64,000 nucleotides of DNA from Micromonospora olivasterospora (GTDB taxonomy: Bacteria > Actinomycetota > Actinomycetes > Mycobacteriales > Micromonosporaceae). Below are positions 1 through 8,305 of the stretch, in pieces (the first letter of the stretch is position 1; each line of letters begins with the position of its first letter). Both the position numbers and the translations under genes were made by a program. The stretch covers positions 248,001 through 312,000 of the forward strand of contig NZ_VLKE01000001.1 in NCBI RefSeq assembly GCF_007830265.1. The letters are read 5' to 3'. The notes under the pieces were generated by a model. It had not been told where the DNA came from. It saw nothing but the letters and a program-made list of their open reading frames with translations, and did no database searches.

Positions 1-229
1 CCGTGGCGTGACCTGCCGGAGCGGTTCGGTCCGTGGAAGACGGTCTACCAGCGCAAACGCAGGTGGGCGATGGACGGCACCTGGTCGCGGATCTGCGCGG
101 CGTTGCGGATCGACTGCGACGCCGAGGAAGGCGACGAGTGGACGGTCGGAGTGGACACCTCCTCGACCCGGGCGCACCAGCACGCGGCGGGTGCGCGGCA
201 CGCCCCAGCGGCTGATCACCCGAAAAGGG
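1..229 (+). pseudogene. IS5 transposase orfA, partial and interrupted
   Basis: This is the second half of the first of two overlapping transposase frames. It starts inside the gene (PWRDLPERF in frame 1) and runs through WTVGVDTSS to HPKRG, where the ISL3 element interrupts it. The intact version at 16314-16745 has 143 residues. A substitution (STRAHQ here, SIRAHQ in copy 2) shows the copies have diverged slightly. It cannot make a full transposase because of the ISL3 insertion. Confidence 0.85.
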
Positions 230-1624
230 GGGTCTACTGCCGTTCTCGTGGGTCGGGTTCATGATCGTCCGGGTAGTGGTGGGCAGAGGCCGCCGCGGCG
301 GAGGTTGGCCATGGTGATCAACGCTTTGGCGCTGTGGTAGCCGTAGGCCTGGCGGGTCAGCACGCGCAGGTGGACGTTGTTGGCCTCGATGCGGGCGTTG
401 GACAGTCCGCTGTCGAGCATGTTGTGGATCGCGGGCAGGTGACGGCGAATCGTCTTGGCCAGCTTGACGAACGGGGCCAGCTTCGACCGGCTCGCCCAGC
501 GTAGCCACGCCTGCAGCAGGAGCCTGCCGTCGGCGCCCTTGACCGCGATGATCTCCCGGAACTGTTCCTTGAGCAGGTACGCCCGGTACAGCGGCCGGTT
601 GGTGGCCTGGATCGTGGCCAGGGTCGCCTTCTGCTTGTCGGTCAGGTTCGGCGGGTTCTTCCACAGCGCCCACCGGGCGTCTTTGAGGGTCTTGGACGCC
701 TCGGTGCGGCCGCCTTTGCCGCCACGGGCGGTGTTCCACACCGCCCGGCGTACCTCGTCGAGGGCGTCGGTGACCCAGGCGACCAGGTGATAGGGGTCAA
801 GGCAGCGGACCGCCTGCGGCGCCCGCTCGGCCACCACGTCACCGATCCAGGCGGCGGCGTCGGCCGACACGTGGGTCAGCGCCGCGGCCCGCTGCGCGCC
901 CAGCTCGTCGAAGAACGGGGCGACGGTGGCCTTGTCCCGCCCGTCGGCGGCCCACACCAGGCGGCCGGTGTCGTGATCGACGACCAGGGTCAGGTAGCGC
1001 TGGCCCTTGCGGTAGGCGACCTCGTCGATACCGATCCGTTTGAGTCCGGCCAGTCGATCGGCGCCGGCGGCGGCAGCGTCGACGACCCGGCCGACGATAG
1101 CGACCACGCTGCGCCAGGCGATGCGCAGCAGCCCGGTCACCGCCGACGCGGACGTGCGCGCGGCCAGCCACGCCGCGGTGTCCTCGAACGCCGTGGTGAA
1201 CCGGGCACCGTGACGCGCCCACGGCACCGCGATCACCGTCGGCCCGTGCTCGGCACAGTCGACCCGAGGCACGGCGGCCTCGATGACCACCCGCAGCGTG
1301 CCGAAGTCCAGGTGCCGCCACCGCCGCCTGCCCCAGCCGCGGTCGTACCACGGCGCGCGAGCCCGGCAGCGCCCGCAGCGACGCGCCGCGCCCTTGCGCG
1401 GCCGGGCAGAGATCACCAAGACCTCACCGTCGGTGTCGTCATCGAGGCGCACGCCCTCGACGACGGCCCGTTCCAGCCCTGCCTGTCGATGCAATACCCT
1501 GGTCAAACGCACGCCGTTTCCCAAACTTCAGTTTCTGACCTTCGACAAGCCAGAAACCTAGACGGGACACGGCGTGCCCTGTCGATCAGGGCGTCAACCC
1601 ACCCACGAGAACATCACAAGAGCC
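230..1624 (-). mobile_element. ISL3-family element, copy 1 (1395 bp)
   Basis: The ends are GGGTCTACTGCCGTTCTCG on the left and the complement of GGCTCTTGTGATGTTCTCG on the right. Both are followed by TGGGT, giving imperfect terminal inverted repeats. CGAAAAGGG occurs at 221-229 and again at 1625-1633, the target duplication (8-9 bp, as known for ISL3). The second copy at 47993-49387 has the same length and the opposite orientation. Confidence 0.9.
259..1524 (-). CDS. ISL3-family transposase
   Basis: This 421-residue DDE transposase catalyses cut-and-paste movement of its element. The N-terminal part has the ISL3 zinc-finger pattern (CGRCRARAPWYDRG, then a second Cys-His pair near VDCAEHGP). 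A helix-turn-helix region follows, and then the DDE domain with IGIDEVAYRKGQRYLTLV (first Asp) and the C-terminal GLSNARIEANN, which carries the Glu. The length is typical for the family and no frameshift is seen. It differs from the copy at 48093-49358 by only a few residues (AGADRLAG versus AGTDRLAG; APFFDE versus AAFFDE). This suggests recent transposition and a possibly active element. Confidence 0.93.
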   Translation of the reverse strand: MGNGVRLTRVLHRQAGLERAVVEGVRLDDDTDGEVLVISARPRKGAARRCGRCRARAPWYDRGWGRRRWRHLDFGTLRVVIEAAVPRVDCAEHGPTVIAVPWARHGARFTTAFEDTAAWLAARTSASAVTGLLRIAWRSVVAIVGRVVDAAAAGADRLAGLKRIGIDEVAYRKGQRYLTLVVDHDTGRLVWAADGRDKATVAPFFDELGAQRAAALTHVSADAAAWIGDVVAERAPQAVRCLDPYHLVAWVTDALDEVRRAVWNTARGGKGGRTEASKTLKDARWALWKNPPNLTDKQKATLATIQATNRPLYRAYLLKEQFREIIAVKGADGRLLLQAWLRWASRSKLAPFVKLAKTIRRHLPAIHNMLDSGLSNARIEANNVHLRVLTRQAYGYHSAKALITMANLRRGGLCPPLPGRS

Positions 1625-1691
1625 CGAAAAGGGGGAAGCCGCCAGGGACGAAAAGGGCGGAAGGGAAGCCCTCGGCCGGTCCCGTGGCGGG

Positions 1692-2174
1692 TTGACCACC
1701 AAGCTGCACCTGGCCGCTGACCGTCGTTGCCGTCCGATCGCCCGGCACACCACGTGCGGGCAGCGGGCCGACTGTACCGGCTTCACGCAGGTCATGGCCG
1801 CTATCCGGATTCCCCGCCGGGTCGGCCGGCCGCGTACCCGCCCCGGGCATGTCCTGGCTGACAAGGCGTACAGCTCGAAGGCTATCCGTTCTCACTTACG
1901 CCGCCGCGGCTTCAAGGCCACGATCCCGATCAAGGCCGATCAGGCGGCCAACCGTCGCAAGAAGGGATCCCGCGGCGGCCGGCCACCGACCTTCGACCGG
2001 GAGCGCTACAAGCAGCGCAACACCGCTGAGCGGGCGTTGAACAAGCTCAAGCAGTTCCGGGCGGTCGCGACCAGGTACGACAAGCGCGACTACATGTACC
2101 AGGCCACCGTCGACATCGCCACGATGAAGATCTGGCTACGTGACCTCGCCCAAGATCGACGAGACACGGCCTAG
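1692..2174 (+). CDS. IS5 transposase orfB (copy 1)
   Basis: This is the second frame of the two-frame IS5 transposase, 160 residues, starting at TTG (MTTKLHLAADRRCRP). It holds the C-terminal part of the DDE domain: HVLADKAYSSKAIRSHL carries the second Asp, and NTAERALNKLKQFRAVATRYDKR has the family's (Y/R)-x-E-R-K-like signature with the catalytic Glu. In intact copies it would be joined to orfA by -1 frameshifting. Here orfA is interrupted upstream, so this is probably a dead fragment. The stop codon TAG lies in the flanking CTAG. Confidence 0.8.
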   Translation: MTTKLHLAADRRCRPIARHTTCGQRADCTGFTQVMAAIRIPRRVGRPRTRPGHVLADKAYSSKAIRSHLRRRGFKATIPIKADQAANRRKKGSRGGRPPTFDRERYKQRNTAERALNKLKQFRAVATRYDKRDYMYQATVDIATMKIWLRDLAQDRRDTA

Positions 2175-2208
2175 CTCATCCGAGGTTGCGGAGTGTCCAC
2201 CGTGGTCA

Positions 2209-2337
2209 CTATGGGGTGCGCTTGGTGGCGAGCAGGAGCATGGGAAACAGCACGACCGTCACGGCGGTGCGCAGTGGTTCGAGCAATGCGAATCCGAGGA
2301 AGTAGAGCAGCGACGGAAAGCCGATCCAGCCACTCAA
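2209..2337 (-). CDS. Possible small membrane protein coupled to the P450 gene
   Basis: A 42-residue frame begins at a TTG that overlaps the TGA stop of the upstream P450 (TTGA at 2334-2337) and ends at TAG. The peptide is strongly hydrophobic (IGFPSLLYFLGFALLEP, TAVTVVLFPMLLLATK), so one or two membrane segments are predicted. No family is recognised. The tight coupling and the strong hydrophobic bias argue for a real gene. Against it are the short length, the TTG start and the position next to an IS5 junction, which could mean it is a fragment. Confidence 0.35.
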   Translation of the reverse strand: MSGWIGFPSLLYFLGFALLEPLRTAVTVVLFPMLLLATKRTP

Positions 2338-3632
2338 GTCGGCAGCGCCCGGACATGCCGCACCTCCATCCGCAGGCCCGGCTTGGGTCCCATCGCCGCT
2401 CCGCGCAGCTGTGGAACTCCCCGGCGGGGATTGACGCAGCGCAGATCCAGGCTGCGCAGCACCGCGGCGACGATCATCCGCAGTTCCAGCATGGCGAAGT
2501 CGGCGCCGAGGCATCGTCGCAGCCCGCCACCGAATGGCAGGTAGTCCTGGGCTGGCATTCGTGTGCCGAGGAATCGGCCCGGGTCGAAGCGCAGCGGATC
2601 GGGATGGACATCGGGCCGTCTGTGGACCAGATAGATGCTGGGTGTGAGCCGGGTACCGGCCGCTGTCGGCCGGCCGAGCAGATCCCAGTCCTCGGTGAGC
2701 ACCCGGTTGCCTGCCAGGGTGGCCGGAGGGGTGAGCCGCAGCGACTCGCGACACACGGCGTCGAGCAGGGGAACATCCTTGGCGTTGGAGCCCTCGCTGG
2801 TGGTGGCCGCCAACTCCTCCCGCACGTCGGCCAGGACCTGCGGGTGGCGCTCCAGCCAGAACAGCGTCCAGGCGGTCGCGGAAGCGGTGGTCTCATGGCC
2901 TGCGAACAGCAGTGACACCAGCTGGTCCCGCAAATCGTCGTCGTCGAGCCGGCCGAGTGGCTCTCGTCCGCTGGTCAGCAAGCCGGCGAGAGTTCCGCAC
3001 GGTGTGCCGGACACTGTCCCGCCTCGGTCTGCGGAGCGGGCGCGGTGCAGCACATCGCGGTCGATGACCTCACGTCGTCGCAAGAACGTGCGCCATGGCG
3101 TGGGCAGTCCGACTGGAGTGCGAAGATAGCGGTAGAGCAGTGTTCGGGGTACCGAGCCGAGCGCACCGTCCACCCAGGTGCTGAACCGGTGGAGCAGGTC
3201 CTCACCGCAGGGGCCGAGAACGATGGTGCCGATGACGTTGAGGGTGATCTTGCGAGTCCACTCGGTCAGCTCGATCACGGACCCGGAGGCCAGGGTTCTG
3301 ATCGCGGCGTGGGTGGTGTCGGCGATGGTGGAGTGGTAGCGCCGCAACGCGTTGCCGCGCAGCTCAGGGCCGATTGACTGGCGGTAGGCGGCGTGCCGGG
3401 TTCCGTTGGCGAACAGCAGGGACCGGTCTCCCACCAGCGGGCGGAGGGTGTCGGAACCGGCGAGGTGCATCTGCCGGTCGGCGCGGAAGATCTGTCCGAT
3501 CGCTTCGGGGTTGCCCACCAGCAGGCGCTGCTCGGGTGGAGGCGACAACTCCACCACGTCGGCCTGTTCGGCGGCGAGGGAGTCCAGAAAGGACAGGCCA
3601 CCGAGGAAAAGGCGGCGTTGGGCCCGGTTCAC
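2334..3632 (-). CDS. Cytochrome P450 (diterpenoid locus, P450-A)
   Basis: This 432-residue cytosolic bacterial P450 is predicted to hydroxylate or otherwise oxidise a terpene. Visible signatures are the I-helix oxygen-binding motif AGHETTAS, the K-helix ExxR (ESLR), the PERF-like region DPGRFLG, and the haem loop FGGGLRRCLG with the axial Cys near residue 374. The start overlaps the stop of the class II cyclase by 4 bp, so the two are translationally coupled and probably act in the same pathway. Electrons may come from the ferredoxin encoded further upstream. The N-terminus (MNRAQRRLFLGG) is slightly longer and more basic than in many P450s. The exact substrate cannot be read from the sequence. 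Confidence 0.92.
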   Translation of the reverse strand: MNRAQRRLFLGGLSFLDSLAAEQADVVELSPPPEQRLLVGNPEAIGQIFRADRQMHLAGSDTLRPLVGDRSLLFANGTRHAAYRQSIGPELRGNALRRYHSTIADTTHAAIRTLASGSVIELTEWTRKITLNVIGTIVLGPCGEDLLHRFSTWVDGALGSVPRTLLYRYLRTPVGLPTPWRTFLRRREVIDRDVLHRARSADRGGTVSGTPCGTLAGLLTSGREPLGRLDDDDLRDQLVSLLFAGHETTASATAWTLFWLERHPQVLADVREELAATTSEGSNAKDVPLLDAVCRESLRLTPPATLAGNRVLTEDWDLLGRPTAAGTRLTPSIYLVHRRPDVHPDPLRFDPGRFLGTRMPAQDYLPFGGGLRRCLGADFAMLELRMIVAAVLRSLDLRCVNPRRGVPQLRGAAMGPKPGLRMEVRHVRALPT

Positions 3633-5299
3633 GTTCCCGCCGCCCAGGCCGGTGCCGGAACGTCTTCGGGAAGGGCGGCCATCACATCAGGATCGGTGGC
3701 GGCGAGGTGGAGAGCCGCGAGCCGCGCCGCCCGGATCACCGCTACCGGGGCGTAGAGGTCCTTGTCGTGCCACAGGGGCGGCAGATGCGCATCCCGGTCG
3801 TCGATGCCGGGACCGCTCTGGCGTAGCAGGAAGGCGCAGCCGCGTGCGGCGGCGCGCGCCAGGGCGGTCTTGTCGCCGGAGGTGTGGGTGGCCAGCAAGA
3901 CATGCAGGGCGTATGAGGTCTCTTCGTCGGTACCCTCCCAGCGTCCCCAGGAACCGTCAGCGCGTTGGGTGTCCAGGACCCAGCGCACCGCGCCGTCCAC
4001 CTCGTCGACGGCGTTGATGCCCAGGGTGGCCGATCGGTCCAGCGCAAGCGCGCAGCACGCGGTCGCGTAGTAGGGCGAGGCATGCCATTTGTCCCACCAC
4101 TTGCCATCTGGCTCCTGGTTCTTGCGCAACCATGCCGCGATCTTCTCCGCGGCGTTCTGCCGACGGGTTCGGTCCGCCGTGTTCAGAACCGCCAGCGTCT
4201 CGAGGATGTGGGCGTTGGTACTCGTCGACGGGGTCCGTTCGCCCATGAAGCAACGGAAGTAGGAGTCCGCCTCGTAACCCCACAGGCAGTCCAGCGAAGG
4301 CTGGTCACCGGCCTTGGCCAGCGCGTAGAGCACTCCGGCAGTGTCGTCAGAGTCGGGTGGAAGGCCTGGGGCGGCAGGGGCACCGGTGTCGCTGAGTCCC
4401 TGCCGCAGGCTGTCCACCAGTTCCCGGGGGATCGGCGTGTCCATCCGGCCTGTCGCCAGCGCCGAAATGGTCCAGGCGCGTTCGAAGGAGGTGATGGGAC
4501 TGATGCCGGGCACCGGTCCGGGCCCCCTGCGCTGGACCTCTTCCAGGTAGTGGGTCGAGCTGAGCACGTCGTCGACCGTCCTGGCGGGAACTCCTTGCGT
4601 GCGTTGCCATGCAACGGTGGCGGCCGGGGAACCGCCCACAGCGCCGTTGACCGGACGAACGTTGTACGCGCCCGCCGCGTCAACCCCCAGGACCTCCAGC
4701 GAGTGCCAGAGCTTGTCCGGCAGGACATGACCGGCCCGAACCGAGCTGCGGATCCCTTCCAGCACACCTTCGTCGGCCTCCGCCGGCACGGGAAGCGGCG
4801 GATGAGCCGACCACGCCTCCAGCCCGGGCAGCGGCTCGGAGACGAGTCGCCCCAGCTGCCGGTTGATGTCCCCGATCAGCCAGGGAACGATCAACTCCGC
4901 CGCGATGGTGTCGGGGAACGGATTCCTGCTGCCTTCGCCGAGCCATCCGGACAACCAGGCCAGCCCTCGGGTGACGGCGCCGACCAGGAGCCCGTACTGG
5001 ACGGCGTCAGCGGCCGGGCGCTGAGCACGGCGGAGCTCGGTCAACAGAGCCTCCACGGCGCTCAGGGCCGGCACCAGGCCGTAGCCATCGGGTGCCCCCC
5101 AGCTGCCGTCGCTCCCCTGCTGGTCCAGCAGGAAGCACACACGCTCAGGATGTCCGTCCAACCACGTGGCCGTCGCCACCAGCCTGGCTGTCTCGTACAC
5201 CGAGGGAGACACCTGCCCCATGGCATCAGCCGCCAACTCGGCTAACAGATCTTCGGCGGCTTGCTTCACAGAGTCGGTCCAGGGCGGAATCGAGCGCAT
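3629..5299 (-). CDS. Class II diterpene cyclase (labdane/halimane-type diphosphate synthase)
   Basis: This 556-residue enzyme is expected to protonate geranylgeranyl diphosphate and cyclise it to a bicyclic diphosphate (copalyl-, halimadienyl- or similar). The key evidence is the DxDD motif D316-S-D-D319 in LPPDSDDTAG, the general acid of class II cyclases. QW-like repeats of the terpenoid alpha-toroid fold are also present: QGSDGSWG near 60, EPDGKWW and ADGSWGRW towards the C-terminus. The class I metal-binding motif DDxxD is absent, so diphosphate removal must be done by another enzyme, most likely the class I synthase at 7276-8211. The family includes Rv3377c and terpentecin Cyc1. The product stereochemistry is not predictable here. 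Confidence 0.92.
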   Translation of the reverse strand: MRSIPPWTDSVKQAAEDLLAELAADAMGQVSPSVYETARLVATATWLDGHPERVCFLLDQQGSDGSWGAPDGYGLVPALSAVEALLTELRRAQRPAADAVQYGLLVGAVTRGLAWLSGWLGEGSRNPFPDTIAAELIVPWLIGDINRQLGRLVSEPLPGLEAWSAHPPLPVPAEADEGVLEGIRSSVRAGHVLPDKLWHSLEVLGVDAAGAYNVRPVNGAVGGSPAATVAWQRTQGVPARTVDDVLSSTHYLEEVQRRGPGPVPGISPITSFERAWTISALATGRMDTPIPRELVDSLRQGLSDTGAPAAPGLPPDSDDTAGVLYALAKAGDQPSLDCLWGYEADSYFRCFMGERTPSTSTNAHILETLAVLNTADRTRRQNAAEKIAAWLRKNQEPDGKWWDKWHASPYYATACCALALDRSATLGINAVDEVDGAVRWVLDTQRADGSWGRWEGTDEETSYALHVLLATHTSGDKTALARAAARGCAFLLRQSGPGIDDRDAHLPPLWHDKDLYAPVAVIRAARLAALHLAATDPDVMAALPEDVPAPAWAAGT

Positions 5300-5527
5300 C
5301 TACGTCCCAGAGTGCTACGAACTGGCCCTGGCGTGACCAGTTGACGACCACCGAGAATACGCTCCGCGAGGCCTGGATTCCAGGTGAGGGCGCCTTGGCC
5401 TGCCAAGCCCGAGCCGGCCATCGCCATGCTGGAGCAGCCCAGGAGGTCGGGTGTCGTTCGCCTGGACGCCGACCCGCTGGCCCAGCACGTGCTTGGTCTA
5501 TATCCCGGAATCCCGGCGGCGGGGCCG

Positions 5528-5740
5528 TCAGTGTTCCGCAGCCACCTCGTCGATGGTGATCGCCGCGACCGGGCACAGGTGAGCGGCCGACCGGACGTCC
5601 TCCGACGGCTCCACAAGGGCTTCGCTGGGGTGCGCCAACCGGTCGTCGTCCAGTTCGAAGGAGCCGGGCGCAGTGGCCGTGCACTGCCCCGACCCGATGC
5701 ACCTGTCCTGGTCGACGTCCAACCGCCAGTATCGCGTCAT
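5528..5740 (-). CDS. [3Fe-4S] ferredoxin, P450 redox partner
   Basis: This is a 70-residue single-cluster ferredoxin. Cys14, Cys20 and Cys56 (CIGSGQC and HLCP) with Gly at the fourth ligand position give the three-cysteine pattern of actinobacterial [3Fe-4S] ferredoxins that pass electrons to P450s. The ATG at 5740 (MTRYWRLDVD) was chosen because ferredoxin homology starts there; the upstream reading overlaps the P450 gene in another frame. It lies 37 bp downstream of P450-B and upstream of the cyclase on the same strand, so it probably serves one or both P450s of the locus. Confidence 0.92.
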   Translation of the reverse strand: MTRYWRLDVDQDRCIGSGQCTATAPGSFELDDDRLAHPSEALVEPSEDVRSAAHLCPVAAITIDEVAAEH

Positions 5741-5777
5741 GTCCGCTCCGGTAGCGTTGGTTGTCCGATCGGCGAGG

Positions 5778-6998
5778 TCACCCCCGCGAGACGAGCAGGC
5801 TCGCGAAAACCCGCACCGGCACCGCTTGGTGGAAGGTCGGCTGCTCGTGGAGCACCATGGCAGGCAGCTGGGAGAAAACCTTCGGCAGGACAGCGGCCAG
5901 CTCCATGCGGGCGAGCGCGGCACCGAGGCAGTAGTGCAGACCGTGGCCGAAGGTCAGGTGGTTGCGGTGCAGGTGCTTGCGGGACGGGTCGAACGTGTCG
6001 GGCGACGGGAACGCGTCGGGGTCCCGGTTGCATGCTGGGAACAACACTCGGACGTCGGCGCCCTTCGGCACCGGCACCCCAGACAGCTCGACATCCCGCT
6101 GCGCGAACCGGCTGATCGCGGTGCTCATCGCCGGTGCCTCGTAGCGGAGCAGTTCGTCGACGAACGCCAGCGCCTCGGCCGGACCTCCGCGTAGCCACCG
6201 GGTCTTCCCGGGATGGTCGATCATGGCGAGCACGCCGAAGTCGACTGCTGTCGTGGTGGTGGCCAGGCCACCGGCCCACAGCCCCCACAACATGCTCATC
6301 AGGTCGTCCGCGGACAACACATCCGGTTCGTCGTCGTGCACGGCGACCAGCAGCGACACGAGGTCCTCGCCGGGGTCGCGGCGCCGGCGCTCGGCGAGGT
6401 CGAGGAAATACCTCTCGATGACCGAGTTCGCCTCGTCAGCGGTGCACAACTCCTCTTCACTGGAGTCGGGCCGCATCGCGGCGAGCGCGGACGGCACCAG
6501 CTTCTGCAGCCAGGCCCGGTCCTCGGCGGGCACCCCGAGGAGTTCGCCGAACACAGCGAGCGGCAGTGGAACGGCTAGCGTCCGGTTGAGGTCCACCACC
6601 TCGCCGTCGAGATACTGCTCGGCGACCGGGGCGAGCAGTTGGTCGCAGATGCGCTCGACACCGGGCCGCAGGCTCTCCATCCGGCTGGCCGTGAACGCCC
6701 GCGCCACCGGCTGGCGCAGGCGCGTGTGCGCGGGAGGATTCCGCAGTGCGACCGAGTTCAGGAGCAGCTGTTGCGACCGATGTCGATGTGCCGAGGGGAA
6801 GAGTTGCGCTACTTCGTCCGGTTCCGGGTTCCGGAAAAGGGCGGAGTTCTCCATGACCGTGCGACCGTCGACGTAACGGCTGATCAGGTAGACGTCGTTT
6901 GACGTCAGATGAACGGGGTCGTGAGTGCGCAGTTCAGCCAAAATCGGATAGGGGTCCACCAGCGCCTCCGGGCGCGCGAGCTCGCTCAACACGTCCAC
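5778..6998 (-). CDS. Cytochrome P450 (diterpenoid locus, P450-B)
   Basis: This 406-residue soluble bacterial P450 of the usual actinobacterial length is predicted to be a monooxygenase acting on the diterpene skeleton. It shows the I-helix region WAGGLATTTTAVDF, the ExxR motif ELLR, DTFDPSRKHLHRNHL before the haem loop, and FGHGLHYCLG with the axial Cys near 357. The I-helix has Gly-Gly-Leu-Ala-Thr rather than the common AGxET. This keeps the Thr but lacks the acidic residue next to it, which can indicate an altered proton relay. It is the first gene of the minus-strand operon and is followed by the ferredoxin. Confidence 0.92.
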   Translation of the reverse strand: MDVLSELARPEALVDPYPILAELRTHDPVHLTSNDVYLISRYVDGRTVMENSALFRNPEPDEVAQLFPSAHRHRSQQLLLNSVALRNPPAHTRLRQPVARAFTASRMESLRPGVERICDQLLAPVAEQYLDGEVVDLNRTLAVPLPLAVFGELLGVPAEDRAWLQKLVPSALAAMRPDSSEEELCTADEANSVIERYFLDLAERRRRDPGEDLVSLLVAVHDDEPDVLSADDLMSMLWGLWAGGLATTTTAVDFGVLAMIDHPGKTRWLRGGPAEALAFVDELLRYEAPAMSTAISRFAQRDVELSGVPVPKGADVRVLFPACNRDPDAFPSPDTFDPSRKHLHRNHLTFGHGLHYCLGAALARMELAAVLPKVFSQLPAMVLHEQPTFHQAVPVRVFASLLVSRG

Positions 6999-7275
6999 TG
7001 GTCTTGCAGCCCCCTCGTCATTTTCCCTGTGGCTGACCTATCTCTGAACGTTCTACACGCAACAGACCACCATTGCAATGGAGGATCGAACCGCTGGTGG
7101 GGTTGAACTACCGACGCGTCGAACGCAGGACGGACGGTTCCCGTCGCTTCGGTGGTGCGGAGTCGGCGAGGTGCTGTGTTCCCACGCCAGGGCACTGAAC
7201 TACTGCTCCGTCCGGACGCGACGATGACGGGGTGCCGGCTGCACTGTGACACCGCACCACTGAGAGGGTCAGCCC
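6999..7275. promoter_or_regulatory. Divergent intergenic region of the diterpenoid locus
   Basis: These 277 bp separate the minus-strand P450-B operon from the plus-strand terpene synthase and must contain both promoters. A GAGAGGGTCAGCCC stretch just before the synthase ATG contains a weak purine-rich ribosome site. No clear operator repeat was found by eye and no regulator gene lies beside it. Confidence 0.5.
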
Positions 7276-8211
7276 ATGACGACCGCGCCGTTCGACGATC
7301 TCCCCTCTCCCGCGCAGTGCACGCCCATCACGCTCCTCGCCCTGCGGGTGCTAGCAGACCTCCGCCGGTGGACTGCAGCGTTTTCCCTGCCCGACACCCC
7401 GGTGGAGGCGATGGCCATGACCGCGGCGACCATCAGCCCGTGGCGGAGTGCCGACGACCTGCGCCTCACCACGCGGATGTACGCGTGGACCTACGCACTG
7501 GACGACGAGGTCGAGCGGGAAGTCACCGACCAGGCCGACCTGGACGCACTGCTCGGCCACTGCGCGGAGATCGTCCGCACCGGGCGTTACGACGGCGTGC
7601 ACCCCCTCCTCGTGGCACTGGCCGCGTGGCAGCGGGAAGTGAACGACCTTTCCGTCCACCCTCGACTCTCAGACCTCTGGGTTGCCAAGGTCGACCTGGC
7701 GTTGCGGGGCGTCCGCTACGACTGGGTCACCGGGCGGGCCCGCTCCGGAGGCCAAGCCGTCGGCACCGACGTGCGCGAGTACCTCAGCCACGCGGACAGC
7801 ATCCTGGTTTGGGTGGCCAACTTCGGCCGCTGGGTCACCCTGCCCGCTCCGGAGTTGCTCGGCGAGCTGGACACGCTGGTGTCGGCCATGGACGACCTGG
7901 TGGTCGCCGTCCGCTTGGCCAACGACCTCGCCACCTATTCCTGGGAACGCGTCGATCACGGCCAGAACAACGTCCTGATGTACGACGTGACGCCGGGTTG
8001 GGTACTTCGTGAGATGCACGCCGCGGCGGATTCCGCCCGGCGGCGCCTCGCGGAGCTCGTCGCCGGCGGTTTCGCGCCCGCAGTGGAGATAGTTCGACAG
8101 TTGGACTGTGCGCTCAGCTTCTACGCCCTCGCGGACTTCCGGGGATGGGGGTCGGACGTGCCCGTCGGGTCCGGGGCGGAAACTCGCCGGGCGGACGGTG
8201 AAAATCGCTGA
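7276..8211 (+). CDS. Class I terpene synthase (probable diterpene synthase)
   Basis: This 311-residue single-domain class I synthase ionises a prenyl diphosphate with Mg2+. The first metal motif is D76-D-E-V-E80, a variant of DDxxD/E. The second is N216-D-L-A-T220-Y-S-W-E224, which fits the NSE/DTE consensus NDxx(S/T)xxxE and is followed by Arg. The enzyme is slightly shorter than many bacterial sesquiterpene synthases. Its gene is divergent from the class II cyclase operon. By analogy with known class II/class I pairs, it is inferred to remove the diphosphate from the bicyclic intermediate and rearrange or quench the cation. A stand-alone sesquiterpene synthase role is the alternative. No GGPP synthase gene is in the window. 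Confidence 0.88.
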   Translation: MTTAPFDDLPSPAQCTPITLLALRVLADLRRWTAAFSLPDTPVEAMAMTAATISPWRSADDLRLTTRMYAWTYALDDEVEREVTDQADLDALLGHCAEIVRTGRYDGVHPLLVALAAWQREVNDLSVHPRLSDLWVAKVDLALRGVRYDWVTGRARSGGQAVGTDVREYLSHADSILVWVANFGRWVTLPAPELLGELDTLVSAMDDLVVAVRLANDLATYSWERVDHGQNNVLMYDVTPGWVLREMHAAADSARRRLAELVAGGFAPAVEIVRQLDCALSFYALADFRGWGSDVPVGSGAETRRADGENR

Positions 8212-8305
8212 GAAACCGGGAAGGGCGCGTCCGCAAGCGGGCGCGGGCGGTTAACATCGACTTCAACGACCACCATTTCCTGTGCAGCCCGACCGGAGAG
8301 CGACC

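Larger units (their letters stand above)
1..2170 (+). mobile_element. IS5-family element copy 1, left end outside window, split by ISL3 element
   Basis: Bases 1-229 and 1634-2170 match positions 16461 onward of the complete copy at 16267-17220. The left end, with the inverted repeat and start codon, lies outside the window. The element is interrupted by an ISL3 element at 230-1624. The right terminus ends in GAGACACGGC and is followed by CTAG (2171-2174), the same tetranucleotide that flanks copy 2. Confidence 0.88.

Noticed and set aside
3965..5245. 426-residue plus-strand open frame
   Set aside because: Antisense to the class II cyclase, whose motifs and operon context are clear.
8282..8305. 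GTG start 24 bp upstream for the SMP-30 gene
   Set aside because: GGAGAG is placed correctly for the ATG at 8306 and the family homology starts after it.
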